DNA of 64,000 bases from Clostridiales bacterium (GTDB taxonomy: Bacteria; Bacillota; Clostridia; Oscillospirales; Oscillospiraceae), in assembly GCA_022775085.1 (NCBI GenBank), contig JALFJQ010000064.1:42146-106145 (forward strand), read 5' to 3'. This document shows positions 33,226 to 42,169 of this stretch, piece by piece. The notes below the pieces were generated by a model. The model was not told the DNA's origin. It did not search any database and worked only from the letters and a program-made list of their open reading frames with translations. A program made the translations under genes and the position numbers. The first letter of the stretch is position 1; every line of letters begins with the position of its first letter.

Positions 33226-34584
33226 ATGCTGAATTACAATGAAATTCTGGCGACGCAGGATATGATCCAGAAGCGCCATCTGGACATCCGCACCATCACC
33301 ATGGGCATTAGCCTTTTGGATTGCTGCGATGTGGATTTAAACGTTTGCTGCGCGAAAATCTATCAGAAAATTACGGAGCGTGCCCGTGACCTTGTAAAGG
33401 TGGGCGAGGAGATCGAGAAGGAGTTCGGAATTCCCATCGTGAACAAGCGTATCTCTGTGACCCCCATCTCTCTGGTCGCCGCCGCCTGCCAGGCGGACTC
33501 CTATGTGGAAATTGCCCGGACGCTGGATGCTGCCGCGAAAACCTGCGGCGTCAACTTCATCGGCGGCTTCTCTGCACTGGTGCAGAAGGGCTGCACCGAC
33601 AGTGACTGGAAGCTGATCCGCTCCATTCCAGAGGCCATGAAGGTCACCGAACGGGTTTGCGCCAGTGTCAACGTAGGCTCCACCCGGGCGGGCATCAATA
33701 TGGACGCCGTGGCGGAAATGGGCCGGATCGTGAAGAAAACCGCCGAATTGACCGCGGATAATGACGGCCTGGGCTGCGCCAAGCTGGTGGTGTTTGCCAA
33801 CGCGGTGGAGGATAACCCCTTCATGGCCGGAGCTTTCCACGGAGTAGGCGAGCCGGAGTGCGTGCTGAACGTTGGCGTGTCCGGCCCAGGCGTTGTGTAC
33901 CATGCCCTTCAGGGCGTGAAGGGCCAGCCCTTCGATGTGGTTGCGGAAACCATCAAAAAGACGGCCTTCCAGGTCACCCGCATGGGCCAGCTGGTGGGCA
34001 GAGAGGCTTCCAAGCGTTTGGGCGTGCCCTTCGGCATTGTTGACCTGAGTCTGGCGCCCACCCCTGCTGTGGGTGACAGTGTGGCCCGGATTCTGGAAGA
34101 AATGGGCCTCGAGGTCTGCGGCACCCATGGCACCACGGCGGCTCTTGCCCTGCTGAATGACGCGGTGAAAAAGGGCGGTGTCATGGCATCTAACCACGTT
34201 GGCGGCCTTTCCGGCGCGTTTATCCCTGTTTCTGAGGACGAGGGCATGATCGCCGCCGCCGAGTCCGGCACGCTGGTGCTGGACAAGCTGGAAGCCATGA
34301 CCTGCGTCTGCTCTGTGGGCCTCGACATGATCGCGGTGCCCGGAGATACCTCCGCTGCCACCATCTCCGCCATCATCGCGGACGAAGCGGCCATTGGCAT
34401 GGTGAACTCAAAGACCACCGCCGTTCGGATCATTCCCGCCCCCGGTAAGGTGGTGGGCGACCGGGTGGAAATGGGCGGTCTGCTGGGCAGCGCGCCTGTG
34501 ATGCCTGTGCACGACAAGGGAAGTGAATTGTTTGTTGCCCGGGGCGGACGGATTCCCGCACCGCTGCAGAGCCTGAAAAACTAA
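33226..34584 (+). CDS. PFL family protein (UPF0210/DUF711)
   Basis: 452-residue protein of the UPF0210 family, structurally related to glycyl radical enzymes/pyruvate formate lyase but lacking proven activity. Family stretches: [14 protein letters not shown] near the N-terminus, [45 protein letters not shown] and [17 protein letters not shown] near the C-terminus. Full length and well conserved. Downstream partner of the ACT-domain gene. Confidence 0.93.
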   Translation: MLNYNEILATQDMIQKRHLDIRTITMGISLLDCCDVDLNVCCAKIYQKITERARDLVKVGEEIEKEFGIPIVNKRISVTPISLVAAACQADSYVEIARTLDAAAKTCGVNFIGGFSALVQKGCTDSDWKLIRSIPEAMKVTERVCASVNVGSTRAGINMDAVAEMGRIVKKTAELTADNDGLGCAKLVVFANAVEDNPFMAGAFHGVGEPECVLNVGVSGPGVVYHALQGVKGQPFDVVAETIKKTAFQVTRMGQLVGREASKRLGVPFGIVDLSLAPTPAVGDSVARILEEMGLEVCGTHGTTAALALLNDAVKKGGVMASNHVGGLSGAFIPVSEDEGMIAAAESGTLVLDKLEAMTCVCSVGLDMIAVPGDTSAATISAIIADEAAIGMVNSKTTAVRIIPAPGKVVGDRVEMGGLLGSAPVMPVHDKGSELFVARGGRIPAPLQSLKN

Positions 34585-34602
34585 ATTTAGCGCAATATAC
34601 CA

Positions 34603-34627
34603 AAAGCCCGGTCAATGACCGGGCTTT
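34603..34627 (+). terminator. Terminator after PFL gene
   Basis: Perfect arms AAAGCCCGGTCA and TGACCGGGCTTT with a one-base loop as written; the functional loop is larger. T-rich on the right. Confidence 0.8.
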
Positions 34628-34689
34628 ATCCGTGATCGGATTTGTCGAAAATAGCAAAATAAGTTTACATAATTTTTTCCTCCGAGGGA

Positions 34690-34718
34690 TTGCAGTTTTA
34701 AGGCGGGGCGTGTATAAT
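34690..34718 (+). promoter_or_regulatory. SigA-type promoter
   Basis: TTGCAG, 17-base spacer, TATAAT, 31 bases before the ATG of the small lipoprotein. Confidence 0.75.
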
Positions 34719-34749
34719 AGCCTTACGAACTGGAAACCGGAGGGACTCC

Positions 34750-35127
34750 ATGAAGCGTTGGATAGCGTTGGGACTTGTACTGTGCATATTGATTGCGGCG
34801 GGATGCCTGCTGACACGGACTGCCGTAGACCCGGCAGATTACACCGGGGATTGGTACTGCGTGGAGGATGGGAGGCTTTACCGGTTTCGGGAGGGCGTGA
34901 TCTCCTGCCCGGAGGATAACCACGATTCAGAGGATGATTTCAGTGGTGCGTATCTGTTTTGTAAAGACCATGTCCTTTTGTTTACCGTAAGTACGGACGG
35001 TGACAGTCAGCTTCGGGAGTTGTATCCGGCAGGGGAGCCAAAGGGAGAATTTCTCTGCGAGACTGCGGATGGGGCGGGACGAATTGTATTTTCCCGCAGC
35101 AATATCGCGGCGCAGAATCCGACATGA
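34750..35127 (+). CDS. Small predicted lipoprotein, 125 residues
   Basis: Not recognised beyond its export signal. MKRWIALGLVLCILIAAGC is a lipoprotein signal peptide with lipobox IAAGC (Cys19). The mature part contains DYTGDWYCVEDGRLYRF, LFTVSTDGDSQLREL and FLCETADGAGRIVF, a beta-rich, acidic, extracellular-type domain with Cys residues that may pair. Monocistronic: own promoter, CCGGAGGG ribosome binding site and terminator. Confidence 0.8.
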   Translation: MKRWIALGLVLCILIAAGCLLTRTAVDPADYTGDWYCVEDGRLYRFREGVISCPEDNHDSEDDFSGAYLFCKDHVLLFTVSTDGDSQLRELYPAGEPKGEFLCETADGAGRIVFSRSNIAAQNPT

Positions 35128-35132
35128 ACTGC

Positions 35133-35152
35133 GGGGCAGCGGAAGCTGCCCC
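35133..35152 (+). terminator. Terminator of small lipoprotein gene
   Basis: GGGGCAGC-GGAA-GCTGCCCC followed by TTTTTGT. Confidence 0.88.
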
Positions 35153-35237
35153 TTTTTGTCTGGCAGGAGTTCCCTGTGCCCTGCGCCAGGGAAGCCCATG
35201 CCGCTTCCAGACGAAAAAAAGGAGGGCACAAAAGGAA

Positions 35238-35262
35238 AAAACGGCAGCGATGCTGCCGTTTT
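35238..35262. terminator. Terminator, mainly for the leftward membrane protein gene
   Basis: Perfect arms AAAACGGCAGC and GCTGCCGTTTT with A- and T-rich flanks. It ends the leftward gene at 35277 and backs up the rightward one. Confidence 0.82.
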
Positions 35263-35276
35263 GACGATGCTTTCCA

Positions 35277-35579
35277 TCAGGCGGTAGGCGCGGGGCAGGG
35301 ATAACCCAGCAGAAGGGATACTGCCACACAGATCACAATGCAGATAAAGGCAGTCACCATCCACAGGCTCCTTCTGCGGGTGATCTCTCCGGTCAGATAC
35401 AGCCAGCCAACGCATAAAAGAGAACCAAAGATGGCGATAATCGCGGTAATGACCTTGAAAACATTCCAGCTCAACCCGGCAGATACCAGATACAGCACAA
35501 ACACCAAAACGTCAGCAAGAATAATCTTTGTCATCATACTTTCCATCTCACGATAGCGATTACGACTCCGTCTTGCCAT
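35277..35579 (-). CDS. Small three-helix membrane protein
   Basis: Function not recognised. 100 residues: basic N-terminus (MARRSRNRYREMESM) and three hydrophobic helices (about 18-38, IILADVLVFVLYLVSAGL; 42-62, ITAIIAIFGSLLCVGWLYL; 73-93, MVTAFICIVICVAVSLLLG) with a basic loop ITRRRSL between the last two. AGGAGGG precedes the ATG. Its promoter is at 35640-35612. Monocistronic. Confidence 0.75.
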   Translation of the reverse strand: MARRSRNRYREMESMMTKIILADVLVFVLYLVSAGLSWNVFKVITAIIAIFGSLLCVGWLYLTGEITRRRSLWMVTAFICIVICVAVSLLLGYPCPAPTA

Positions 35580-35611
35580 ATTTCATCCCTCCTGGATTTT
35601 CTCTTTAGCCT

Positions 35612-35640
35612 ATCTTACCACAGACGGTCGAAAAATGCAA
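35612..35640 (-). promoter_or_regulatory. Promoter of the three-helix membrane protein
   Basis: Minus strand TTGCAT, 17-base spacer, TAAGAT. Confidence 0.65.
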
Positions 35641-35677
35641 TATTTTCTGAAGGGAAGGGCAATTTTTTTCTTAATGC

Positions 35678-35706
35678 TTGCGTGAAAGGAAAAAGAATGG
35701 TATAAT
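35678..35706 (+). promoter_or_regulatory. Promoter of the scpAB operon
   Basis: TTGCGT, 17-base spacer, TATAAT, 40 bases before the scpA ATG. Confidence 0.7.
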
Positions 35707-35746
35707 CATCTTCAAATCACTGTGGAAATGGAAAAAGGAAACTGCT

Positions 35747-36550
35747 ATGGGTGAACCGCAATACCGTCTGGAGGGCATTGTCCATACCAAGACCGAGACG
35801 ATGGAGGATTTTGAAGGCCCGCTGGATGTTATTTTTGAATTGCTGAGCAAGAATAAGATCGAAATACAGGACGTATCGATCACTGCCATTTTGGAGCAGT
35901 ATTTGGCCTATCTGGATGAAATGAAGCGGCTGGATATGGAAATCGCCAGCGAGTTTATTACCATGGCTTCCCACCTGATGCTGATTAAAACCAAAATGCT
36001 TCTGTCCGCAGCGGAACAGGCGGAAGCGGAAAGTGAGCTGGATCTGCTGCGCCAGTCCCTGATTGAACGCAGGCGGAAAGAGGCCATGGAGCAGATTCGT
36101 GCCGCGGTGACGGAACTGGAACCCAGAAATGAAATCGGTCGGTGCCTGTTCACCAAGCAGCCGGAACCGCTGAAGCGGGAAAAGGGCTACCGTTATCAGC
36201 ACGATGTCATCGATTTGCTCCGGGCACTGGACACGATCGCTGAACGGAATGCCCGGCAGCTGCCGCCGCCTACAGCAAACTTTAAGGGAATCGTCGGCAA
36301 GGAGCCGTATCCCATCGGCCGAAAAACCGGTGAGGTGCTGCGGCAGCTGGTGCTCCGTGGCGTGGAACGCCTTAAAAATCTGTTTCGCGGCAATAAGAGC
36401 CGATCCGAAATCGTTGCCACCTTCCTTGCGGTGCTGGATCTGTGCAAGACCAATTCCGTAACCCTGGAGGATGATGTAAACGGAGACAATCCCAATGTCC
36501 GTCTGCTGGACGAGGAAGAAAAGAAGGAGCTGATCGCCAATGGAATTTGA
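35747..36550 (+). CDS. scpA: Segregation and condensation protein A
   Basis: Kleisin subunit of the SMC-ScpAB condensin that organises and segregates the chromosome. 267 residues. N-terminal SMC-neck-binding domain (about 10-80: FEGPLDVIFELLSKNKIEIQ, SITAILEQYLAYL, ASEFITMASHLMLIKTKMLL), central linker, and C-terminal winged helix (about 195-260). ATG at 35747 with AAAGGAA upstream. Overlaps scpB by 11 bases. Confidence 0.96.
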   Translation: MGEPQYRLEGIVHTKTETMEDFEGPLDVIFELLSKNKIEIQDVSITAILEQYLAYLDEMKRLDMEIASEFITMASHLMLIKTKMLLSAAEQAEAESELDLLRQSLIERRRKEAMEQIRAAVTELEPRNEIGRCLFTKQPEPLKREKGYRYQHDVIDLLRALDTIAERNARQLPPPTANFKGIVGKEPYPIGRKTGEVLRQLVLRGVERLKNLFRGNKSRSEIVATFLAVLDLCKTNSVTLEDDVNGDNPNVRLLDEEEKKELIANGI

Positions 36551-37106
36551 GCAGCTGCAAAGAGCAATCGAGGCGATTTTGTTTGCTTCCGGTGAACGGA
36601 TCGAACTGCAGCGGCTTTCCTTCGCGCTGGAGGCGGATCCTGCCGAGATTGGGAAAGCGGCAGACGCTTTGGCGGATGAATATGCCTTTCAGCGGCGGGG
36701 CATCCGCATTCTCAAACTGGAAGATGGCTATCAGATGGTTTCCTCGGGGGAAATGGCGGATTATGTCACAAAGGCATTGGAAACCCGAAAGCCGCCCAAG
36801 CTGTCCTCCTCTCAGCTGGAAACTCTGACGATCATCGCCTACTACCAGCCGGCCACGAAGGCCATGGTGGAGCAGATCCGGGGTGTGGACAGCGCCTATT
36901 CCGTGGCCGCGCTGCTGAATAAAAAGCTCATCGAGGAGGCCGGACGTTTGAACGTACCGGGACGGCCGATTCAGTACCGGACAACTCCGGATTTTCTGCG
37001 GACCTTCGGACTTTCTTCTCTGGAGGAACTGCCTCCCATCGAAAAAATTGCCTTCGGCGAACCCATCGAACTGCCCCAGGAACAGGGAGCAGGGGAGGAA
37101 AGCTGA
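36540..37106 (+). CDS. scpB: Segregation and condensation protein B
   Basis: Partner of ScpA in the SMC complex; 188 residues forming two winged helices. Signature blocks: AIEAILFASGERIELQRLS, SSSQLETLTIIAYYQPATKA, IRGVDSAYSVAALLNKKLIEE and PIQYRTTPDFLRTFGLSSLEE. Overlaps the scpA end by 11 bases and touches the following DUF2953 gene by one base, so the block is one translational unit. Confidence 0.96.
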   Translation: MEFEQLQRAIEAILFASGERIELQRLSFALEADPAEIGKAADALADEYAFQRRGIRILKLEDGYQMVSSGEMADYVTKALETRKPPKLSSSQLETLTIIAYYQPATKAMVEQIRGVDSAYSVAALLNKKLIEEAGRLNVPGRPIQYRTTPDFLRTFGLSSLEELPPIEKIAFGEPIELPQEQGAGEES

Positions 37107-37747
37107 TGGGATTTTGGATTGCCGCGGCTGTCCTGCTGGTGTTGGCCATACTTCCCTTGGGAATCCGCATCCGATACAATGAAGCGGGCTTTTTCTTGAA
37201 GGTGATCGTCGGACCGATAAAAATCACAGTTTTTCCAAGAAGGAAAAAGCTGGAAAACCGGAAGCCGCGGGAGAAAAAGCCGGATAAGGAACATAAGCTG
37301 GAACAACCAAAAACCTCGGTGCCGGAAGAGCAGCAGCAGCCGGATGCTCAGCCGGAACAGCAGGAGAAAGGCGGAAGTCTTACCCGATTCCTGCCGCTGA
37401 TCCAGCTGGGGCTAGAATTCTTAGGGGATCTCCGGCGGAAGCTTCGGCTGGACAACCTGTATCTGCGCCTGATCCTTGCCTGTGACGATCCTTGTGATCT
37501 GGCAGTCAATTACGGCCGAACCTGGGCTGCGGTGGGAAACCTGATTCCCCAGCTGGAACGGCTGTTTGTGATCAAAAAGCGGGACATTCAGGTGGAATGT
37601 GACTTTACGGCATCAGAAACCCGGGTGGCTGCCCATCTGGATATTACCATTAGACTGGGCAGACTTCTGGTGCTTGCGATTTACTATGGTATTCGTGTAT
37701 TGATTGAATTTTTATCCATGAAAAGAAAAGGCGGTGGCGATAAATGA
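37106..37747 (+). CDS. DUF2953 membrane-anchored protein (YtfI-like)
   Basis: 213 residues: an N-terminal hydrophobic helix (WIAAAVLLVLAILPLGI), a KP/EQ-rich low-complexity linker (about residues 48-90), and the DUF2953 domain (LYLRLILACDDPCDLAVNYG, YYGIRVLIEFL near the end). Bacillus ytfI lies next to ytfJ just as here; the function is unknown but the pairing suggests a sporulation role (inference). Overlaps ytfJ by four bases. Confidence 0.85.
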   Translation: MGFWIAAAVLLVLAILPLGIRIRYNEAGFFLKVIVGPIKITVFPRRKKLENRKPREKKPDKEHKLEQPKTSVPEEQQQPDAQPEQQEKGGSLTRFLPLIQLGLEFLGDLRRKLRLDNLYLRLILACDDPCDLAVNYGRTWAAVGNLIPQLERLFVIKKRDIQVECDFTASETRVAAHLDITIRLGRLLVLAIYYGIRVLIEFLSMKRKGGGDK

Positions 37748-38133
37748 GTGAAAAACTTCCCAATATGCTGGAAAGCACCATCCAGAAAATTCGCGAGATG
37801 GTGGATGTCAGTTCTGTGGTTGGAGAACCGATTCATACCCCGGACGGTGTGACTTTGATTCCTGTGAGTAAGGTCAGCGTCGGCTTTGGCGGCGGCGGGT
37901 CTGACTTTGTGAGCGGCAAGGGCGGTGAAAACCCCTTTGGCGGCGGTGCTGGCGGCGGGGTCAAAGTGACACCCCTGTGCTTTCTGATCGTGAAGGACGG
38001 CAATGTGCGGATGATGCCTGTGCCGGTGCCTGCCAATTCCACAGCAGACCGTATCGTGGAGATGATGCCGGATACGCTGGAAAAGCTGAATGCTCTGCTG
38101 GACAGCAAGAAAGCGAAAAAAACAGGAGAATAA
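37744..38133 (+). CDS. ytfJ: GerW family sporulation protein YtfJ
   Basis: 129-residue protein of the GerW/YtfJ family, made in the forespore and needed for normal germination in Bacillus. Typical features: LESTIQKIREMVDVSSVVGEP, the Gly-rich VGFGGGGSDF and PFGGGAGGGVKVTP, then FLIVKDGNVRMMPV. Follows the DUF2953 gene with overlap and precedes the carboxypeptidase gene. No separate sigma-F or sigma-G promoter was identified. Confidence 0.94.
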   Translation: MSEKLPNMLESTIQKIREMVDVSSVVGEPIHTPDGVTLIPVSKVSVGFGGGGSDFVSGKGGENPFGGGAGGGVKVTPLCFLIVKDGNVRMMPVPVPANSTADRIVEMMPDTLEKLNALLDSKKAKKTGE

Positions 38134-38173
38134 CCCCTTATTCATCCGGGCAGACTAGCACCGGGTGAGATAC

Positions 38174-39259
38174 ATGAAACAATTGTTCGCCGGAGCGGCG
38201 GCTGCATTGCTGGCCGTCGCTCTGCTGATTCCTATGAAAGCGGAAGCAGTGTCCGCACGCCGGGCCTATGTGCTGGACGCCGTCAGCGGACGGGTGCTGT
38301 TTTCCCGGAGCGCCGACGAGCGCAGCCTGATCGCCAGCACCACCAAAATTATGACGGCGCTGATCGTCTGCGAGCAGTGCAACGTTTTGGACAGAATGCG
38401 GATCCCCAAAGAAGCGGTGGGCATTGAAGGCTCCTCCATGTACCTGAAGGAGGGAGAGGTGCTGACCCTTCAGGAGCTGCTGTATGGTTTGATGTTGTCC
38501 TCCGGAAACGACGCCGCGGTGGCGCTGGCGATTTACTGCGGAGGCACGGTGGAGGGCTTTGCGGAGCTGATGAACGACAAGGCCAGAAACCTGGGCCTGA
38601 CGGGAACCCATTTTGAAAACCCAAACGGTCTGGACAGTCCCGGACATTATTCTACCGCCCGGGATTTGGCTGTTCTGGCGGCTTACGCCATGAAAAACCC
38701 CATTTTCTGCAAGACAGTTTCCGCAAAAACTGTCAAAATCGGGGATCGGTATCTGACAAACCACAATAAGCTGCTGTGGAAGCTGGAGGGGGCCGATGGG
38801 GTCAAAACCGGCTTTACCAAAGCAGCGGGCCGCATTCTGGTGTCCAGCGCCGCCCGGCAGGGAAGAAGAATTATCGGCGTGACCATCGACGCCCCGGATG
38901 ACTGGAATGACCACTGTCAGCTGTTAAACAAGGGCTTTTCCCGCTATCAGGTTCGCCAGATCGTTCAGGCGGGACAGTGCGTGGGCACGCTGGAGGTGCT
39001 GGGCGGTGACAGCGGGCGGATTCAGGTGCTGGCGGCGGAGGACTTTTCCTACGCTTTGGCCCAGGAGGAATGCCCAATGCTGGTGCTGCCGGGGCCTGGC
39101 TTTGTTTACGCTCCAGCGGTGGAGGGCGCGGACGCGGGCTTTGCCTATGTGCTGATCAATGGCAGCGCCATCGGAAAGGTGCCTGTGGTCTGCGGTGCCA
39201 CGGTTGAGCAGAAAAATGAGGAACAGAAAGGTTTCTGGCAGAGACTTTTGAGTCATTAG
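38174..39259 (+). CDS. D-alanyl-D-alanine carboxypeptidase (DacF/PBP5 type)
   Basis: Secreted S11 peptidase that trims the terminal D-Ala of peptidoglycan stem peptides. 361 residues. Signal peptide to about Ala26 (LFAGAAAALLAVALLIPMKA). Catalytic motifs: SxxK in LIASTTKIMTAL, SxN in LMLSSGNDAAVAL, KTG in ADGVKTGFTKAAG. C-terminal beta domain (about 270-345). In spore formers DacF-like enzymes act on cortex or forespore wall, and the neighbour ytfJ supports this. ATG at 38174 preferred over GTG 38165, which lies within the ribosome binding site. Confidence 0.93.
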   Translation: MKQLFAGAAAALLAVALLIPMKAEAVSARRAYVLDAVSGRVLFSRSADERSLIASTTKIMTALIVCEQCNVLDRMRIPKEAVGIEGSSMYLKEGEVLTLQELLYGLMLSSGNDAAVALAIYCGGTVEGFAELMNDKARNLGLTGTHFENPNGLDSPGHYSTARDLAVLAAYAMKNPIFCKTVSAKTVKIGDRYLTNHNKLLWKLEGADGVKTGFTKAAGRILVSSAARQGRRIIGVTIDAPDDWNDHCQLLNKGFSRYQVRQIVQAGQCVGTLEVLGGDSGRIQVLAAEDFSYALAQEECPMLVLPGPGFVYAPAVEGADAGFAYVLINGSAIGKVPVVCGATVEQKNEEQKGFWQRLLSH

Positions 39260-39270
39260 ATGGAGGCTGT

Positions 39271-39972
39271 ATGCGGGAACGACTGCAAAAAATCCTGTCT
39301 GCCCGGGGCGTAGCGTCCCGGCGCAGATCTGAAGAATTGATTCAGAACGGGCTTGTGACGGTAAATGACGTCACCGCGTCCCTTGGCGACAGCGCCGACC
39401 CGGAAATTGACAGAATATGCGTAAACGGACAGCTGCTGCCGATGGAACAGCGGCCCGTGTACATCCTTTTGAATAAACCCCGGGGCTATGTGACGACTCT
39501 GTCTGACGAAAAGGGAAGGCCCAACGCCGCCCAGCTGGTAGCGGACTGCGGCGTGCGCGTCTATCCCGTGGGCAGACTGGACATGGATTCCGAGGGCCTG
39601 CTGCTGTTTACCAACGACGGCGCTTTTGCCAATGCGCTGACCCACCCCAAAAAGGAAGTGGAAAAGACCTATGAGGTCTGGGTGTCCGGGTATCAGCCTG
39701 GAGGGGAGGAAAAACTGTCCCGCACCATCGTGCTGGACGGTTACCGAATTCGCCCTCCGAAGGTGGCGCTGCTCAGTGTCAACGGGGAAAAGGCCAAATT
39801 CCGGGTGACCATTCACGAGGGCCGCAACCGCCAAATCCGCAGAATGTGTGAGGCGTCGGGAATGCGCTGCACCCGTCTGCGCCGTATCCAGGAGGGAAGC
39901 CTATGCCTGGGGGACCTGCCCAGCGGAAAATGGCGTTTTCTGAGGGCAGAGGAAATTGCAGAACTGGAATAA
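39271..39972 (+). CDS. 23S/16S rRNA pseudouridine synthase, RsuA/RluB family
   Basis: Converts a uridine of rRNA to pseudouridine; by context (scpAB neighbourhood) probably the RluB type acting on 23S rRNA. 233 residues: S4 domain at 1-60 (RLQKILSARGVASRRRSEELI), then the catalytic domain with VGRLDMDSEGLLLFTNDG holding the catalytic Asp, HPKKEVEKTYEVWV, and FRVTIHEGRNRQIRRMCEASG. Followed by a terminator that closes the scpA operon. Confidence 0.93.
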   Translation: MRERLQKILSARGVASRRRSEELIQNGLVTVNDVTASLGDSADPEIDRICVNGQLLPMEQRPVYILLNKPRGYVTTLSDEKGRPNAAQLVADCGVRVYPVGRLDMDSEGLLLFTNDGAFANALTHPKKEVEKTYEVWVSGYQPGGEEKLSRTIVLDGYRIRPPKVALLSVNGEKAKFRVTIHEGRNRQIRRMCEASGMRCTRLRRIQEGSLCLGDLPSGKWRFLRAEEIAELE

Positions 39973-39984
39973 ATATTGCATGAT

Positions 39985-40011
39985 GCCGCTTTTGCTCTTG
40001 CAAAACGCGGC
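39985..40011 (+). terminator. Terminator of the scpAB operon
   Basis: GCCGCTTTTGC-TCTT-GCAAAACGCGGC with one bulge, followed by GTCTTTT. Confidence 0.75.
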
Positions 40012-40070
40012 GTCTTTTGCTACTATGGTACTTGCGGCGAAACAAGAATCTGCCGCCTTGGGAGAAATAT

Positions 40071-40940
40071 ATGAGTTACGACATTTTAACGATATTGCAG
40101 GAGAAGGATCCGACCTTTTCCAAGGGTCAGCGGCGAATTGCCCGCTACATTACGGAGTCTTATGATAAGGCCGCCTTTATGACCGCCAACCGGCTGGGCA
40201 AGACTGTGGGCGTATCGGAATCTACGGTGGTGCGCTTTGCCGTAGATTTGGGCTTTGACGGCTACCCCAGTATGCAGAAGGCCATGCAGGAGATGGTGCT
40301 GAACCGTCTGACTTCCGTACAGCGCATTGAGGTTGCCAACAATCGGCTGGGCGATCAGGACATTGTCTCCATGGTGCTCCATTCCGATATGGAAAAGCTG
40401 CGCAAAACCAGCGAGATTCTGGATCGTGAGGAATTCAACGCTGCCGTCAACGCAATCATCAAGGCCAAGCGGGTGTATATCCTCGGCGTCCGGTCGGTAG
40501 AACCGCTGGCAAACTTTTTGGGGTATTATCTGAACTATATGTTCAATAATGTCCATATTGTGTCCGGTTTTGGCACGGTGGAAATGTTTGAAAAGATCGT
40601 GGGCGTGAATTCCGAGGACGTGGTGATCGCCTTTTCCTTCCCTCGCTATTCCTCCACGGCCACCAAGGGCGCCCAGTACTGCCGCAGCGCCGGGGCCACG
40701 GTGATCGGCATTACGGATAACCGCCTGTCGCCTCTGGGCAGCAACAGCGACCACGTGCTCATTGCCAAGAGCGACATGGTATCCCTGGTGGATTCTCTGG
40801 TGGCACCCTTAAGCGTCATCAACGCTCTGATCGTGGCCATTGCATCCAAGAAGGAAAGGGAGCTGGCCCGGACCTTTGAGAATTTGGAGAGGATCTGGGA
40901 TGAATACGATGTATACGAGAAGCAGGTAGAGAAGCGATGA
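40071..40940 (+). CDS. MurR/RpiR family transcriptional regulator
   Basis: 289 residues: N-terminal HTH_6 domain (about 1-75, FSKGQRRIARYITES, GVSESTVVRFAVDLGFDGYP) and C-terminal SIS sugar-phosphate-binding domain (about 120-255, YILGVRSVEPLANFL, DVVIAFSFPRYSS, VIGITDN). Such proteins sense phosphosugars. No sugar-metabolism genes are adjacent: the downstream genes encode a flavoprotein and a membrane glycosyltransferase, the former overlapping by four bases. Target and ligand unknown. ATG with GGGAGAAA upstream. Confidence 0.92.
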   Translation: MSYDILTILQEKDPTFSKGQRRIARYITESYDKAAFMTANRLGKTVGVSESTVVRFAVDLGFDGYPSMQKAMQEMVLNRLTSVQRIEVANNRLGDQDIVSMVLHSDMEKLRKTSEILDREEFNAAVNAIIKAKRVYILGVRSVEPLANFLGYYLNYMFNNVHIVSGFGTVEMFEKIVGVNSEDVVIAFSFPRYSSTATKGAQYCRSAGATVIGITDNRLSPLGSNSDHVLIAKSDMVSLVDSLVAPLSVINALIVAIASKKERELARTFENLERIWDEYDVYEKQVEKR

Positions 40941-42169
40941 AATACGACGGAATCGTCATCGGCGGCGGCCCGGCTGGAATGTTTGCCGCCATCACCGCCG
41001 CCAGCCGGGGAAAGCGGGTTCTGCTGCTGGAGCGGAACGAGCGGCTGGGCAAGAAGCTGCTGATTACCGGAAAGGGACGCTGCAATGTTACAAATGACTG
41101 CTCTGCTCAGGAAGTCCTGCAAAATACGCCCCACAACGGCCGCTTCCTCTATAGCGCCATGAATGCCTTTCCGCCGTCGGAGATCATGACGTTCTTCCGA
41201 AAAAGCGGCTGTGAATTGAAAACAGAACGGGGAAACCGGGTATTTCCCGCGACAGATAAATCCCAGACCATTCTGGACTGCCTTGTAAGAGAGCTGCGCC
41301 GCTGGAACGTCGTTGTCAAAACCGAGCGGGTGCGGCATATTCTGACGGAAAACGGAAAGGTGACCGGTGTCGCCGGCACCGCCGGAAATTACGCGGCTGA
41401 TTGGGTGATCTTGGCTACCGGCGGCGTTTCTTATCCTGCCACCGGTTCCACCGGTGACGGCTATGCCATGGCCGAGGAGCTGGGACACACTGTTGTGCCT
41501 CAGGAGGGAAGCCTTGTTCCTCTGGAAACATCCGGACCGGATTGTCCTGATATGCAGGGACTGAGCCTGCGAAATGTGTCGGTTAAGCTGGTGAACGCCA
41601 AAGGAAAGCTCCTGTATCAGGACTTTGGAGAGTTGCTGTTCACCCATTTCGGTGTGTCCGGCCCCACGGTTCTGTCCGCCAGCTGCCACCTGAAAGGGGA
41701 GGGCTGCCGCCTTCTCATTGACCTGAAGCCCGCGCTGGAGGAAAACAAGCTGGATGAGCGGGTTTTACGGGATATGCAGATGTATCAGAATCGGGCCATG
41801 GAGAACGCACTGACGGATCTGCTGCCCAGGAGCATGATTCCCGTGATCCTGCGCAGACTGAAAATCGATCCCGCCATGCAGGCCAATTCTCTGACCAAGC
41901 AGAAACGCCGGGAACTGGTACAGCTTTTAAAGGCTTTCCCGGTGGACATCACCGGCAAGCGCCCGGTGGCGGAGGCCATCATCACCTCCGGCGGCATCAA
42001 GGTTTCAGAGATCGACCCCAAAACCATGGAGTCTAAGCGGATAAGGGGACTGTACTTTGCGGGAGAGATCATCGACTGCGATGCTTATACCGGCGGCTTC
42101 AATTTACAGATTGCCTGGGCAACGGCACACGCCGCGGCAATGGCGGCGGGAACTGGCGAGGAAGAATGA
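40937..42169 (+). CDS. FAD-dependent oxidoreductase, HI0933/BaiN family
   Basis: 410-residue flavoprotein. FAD-binding Rossmann start DGIVIGGGPAGMFAAITAAS, the family hallmark LLITGKGRCNVTND, ATGGVSYPATGSTGDGY, and the C-terminal EAIITSGGIKVSEIDPKTME and GLYFAGEIIDCDAYTGGFNL. One member, BaiN, reduces bile-acid intermediates in gut Clostridia, but the family is broad and in most genomes its substrate is unknown, so no bile-acid role is claimed. Four-base overlaps with both neighbours. Confidence 0.92.
   Translation: MKYDGIVIGGGPAGMFAAITAASRGKRVLLLERNERLGKKLLITGKGRCNVTNDCSAQEVLQNTPHNGRFLYSAMNAFPPSEIMTFFRKSGCELKTERGNRVFPATDKSQTILDCLVRELRRWNVVVKTERVRHILTENGKVTGVAGTAGNYAADWVILATGGVSYPATGSTGDGYAMAEELGHTVVPQEGSLVPLETSGPDCPDMQGLSLRNVSVKLVNAKGKLLYQDFGELLFTHFGVSGPTVLSASCHLKGEGCRLLIDLKPALEENKLDERVLRDMQMYQNRAMENALTDLLPRSMIPVILRRLKIDPAMQANSLTKQKRRELVQLLKAFPVDITGKRPVAEAIITSGGIKVSEIDPKTMESKRIRGLYFAGEIIDCDAYTGGFNLQIAWATAHAAAMAAGTGEEE

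Noticed and set aside
40937..42169. Bile-acid metabolism gene (BaiN)
   Set aside because: The family is right but broad, and no other bai gene is nearby, so a bile-acid role is not supported.
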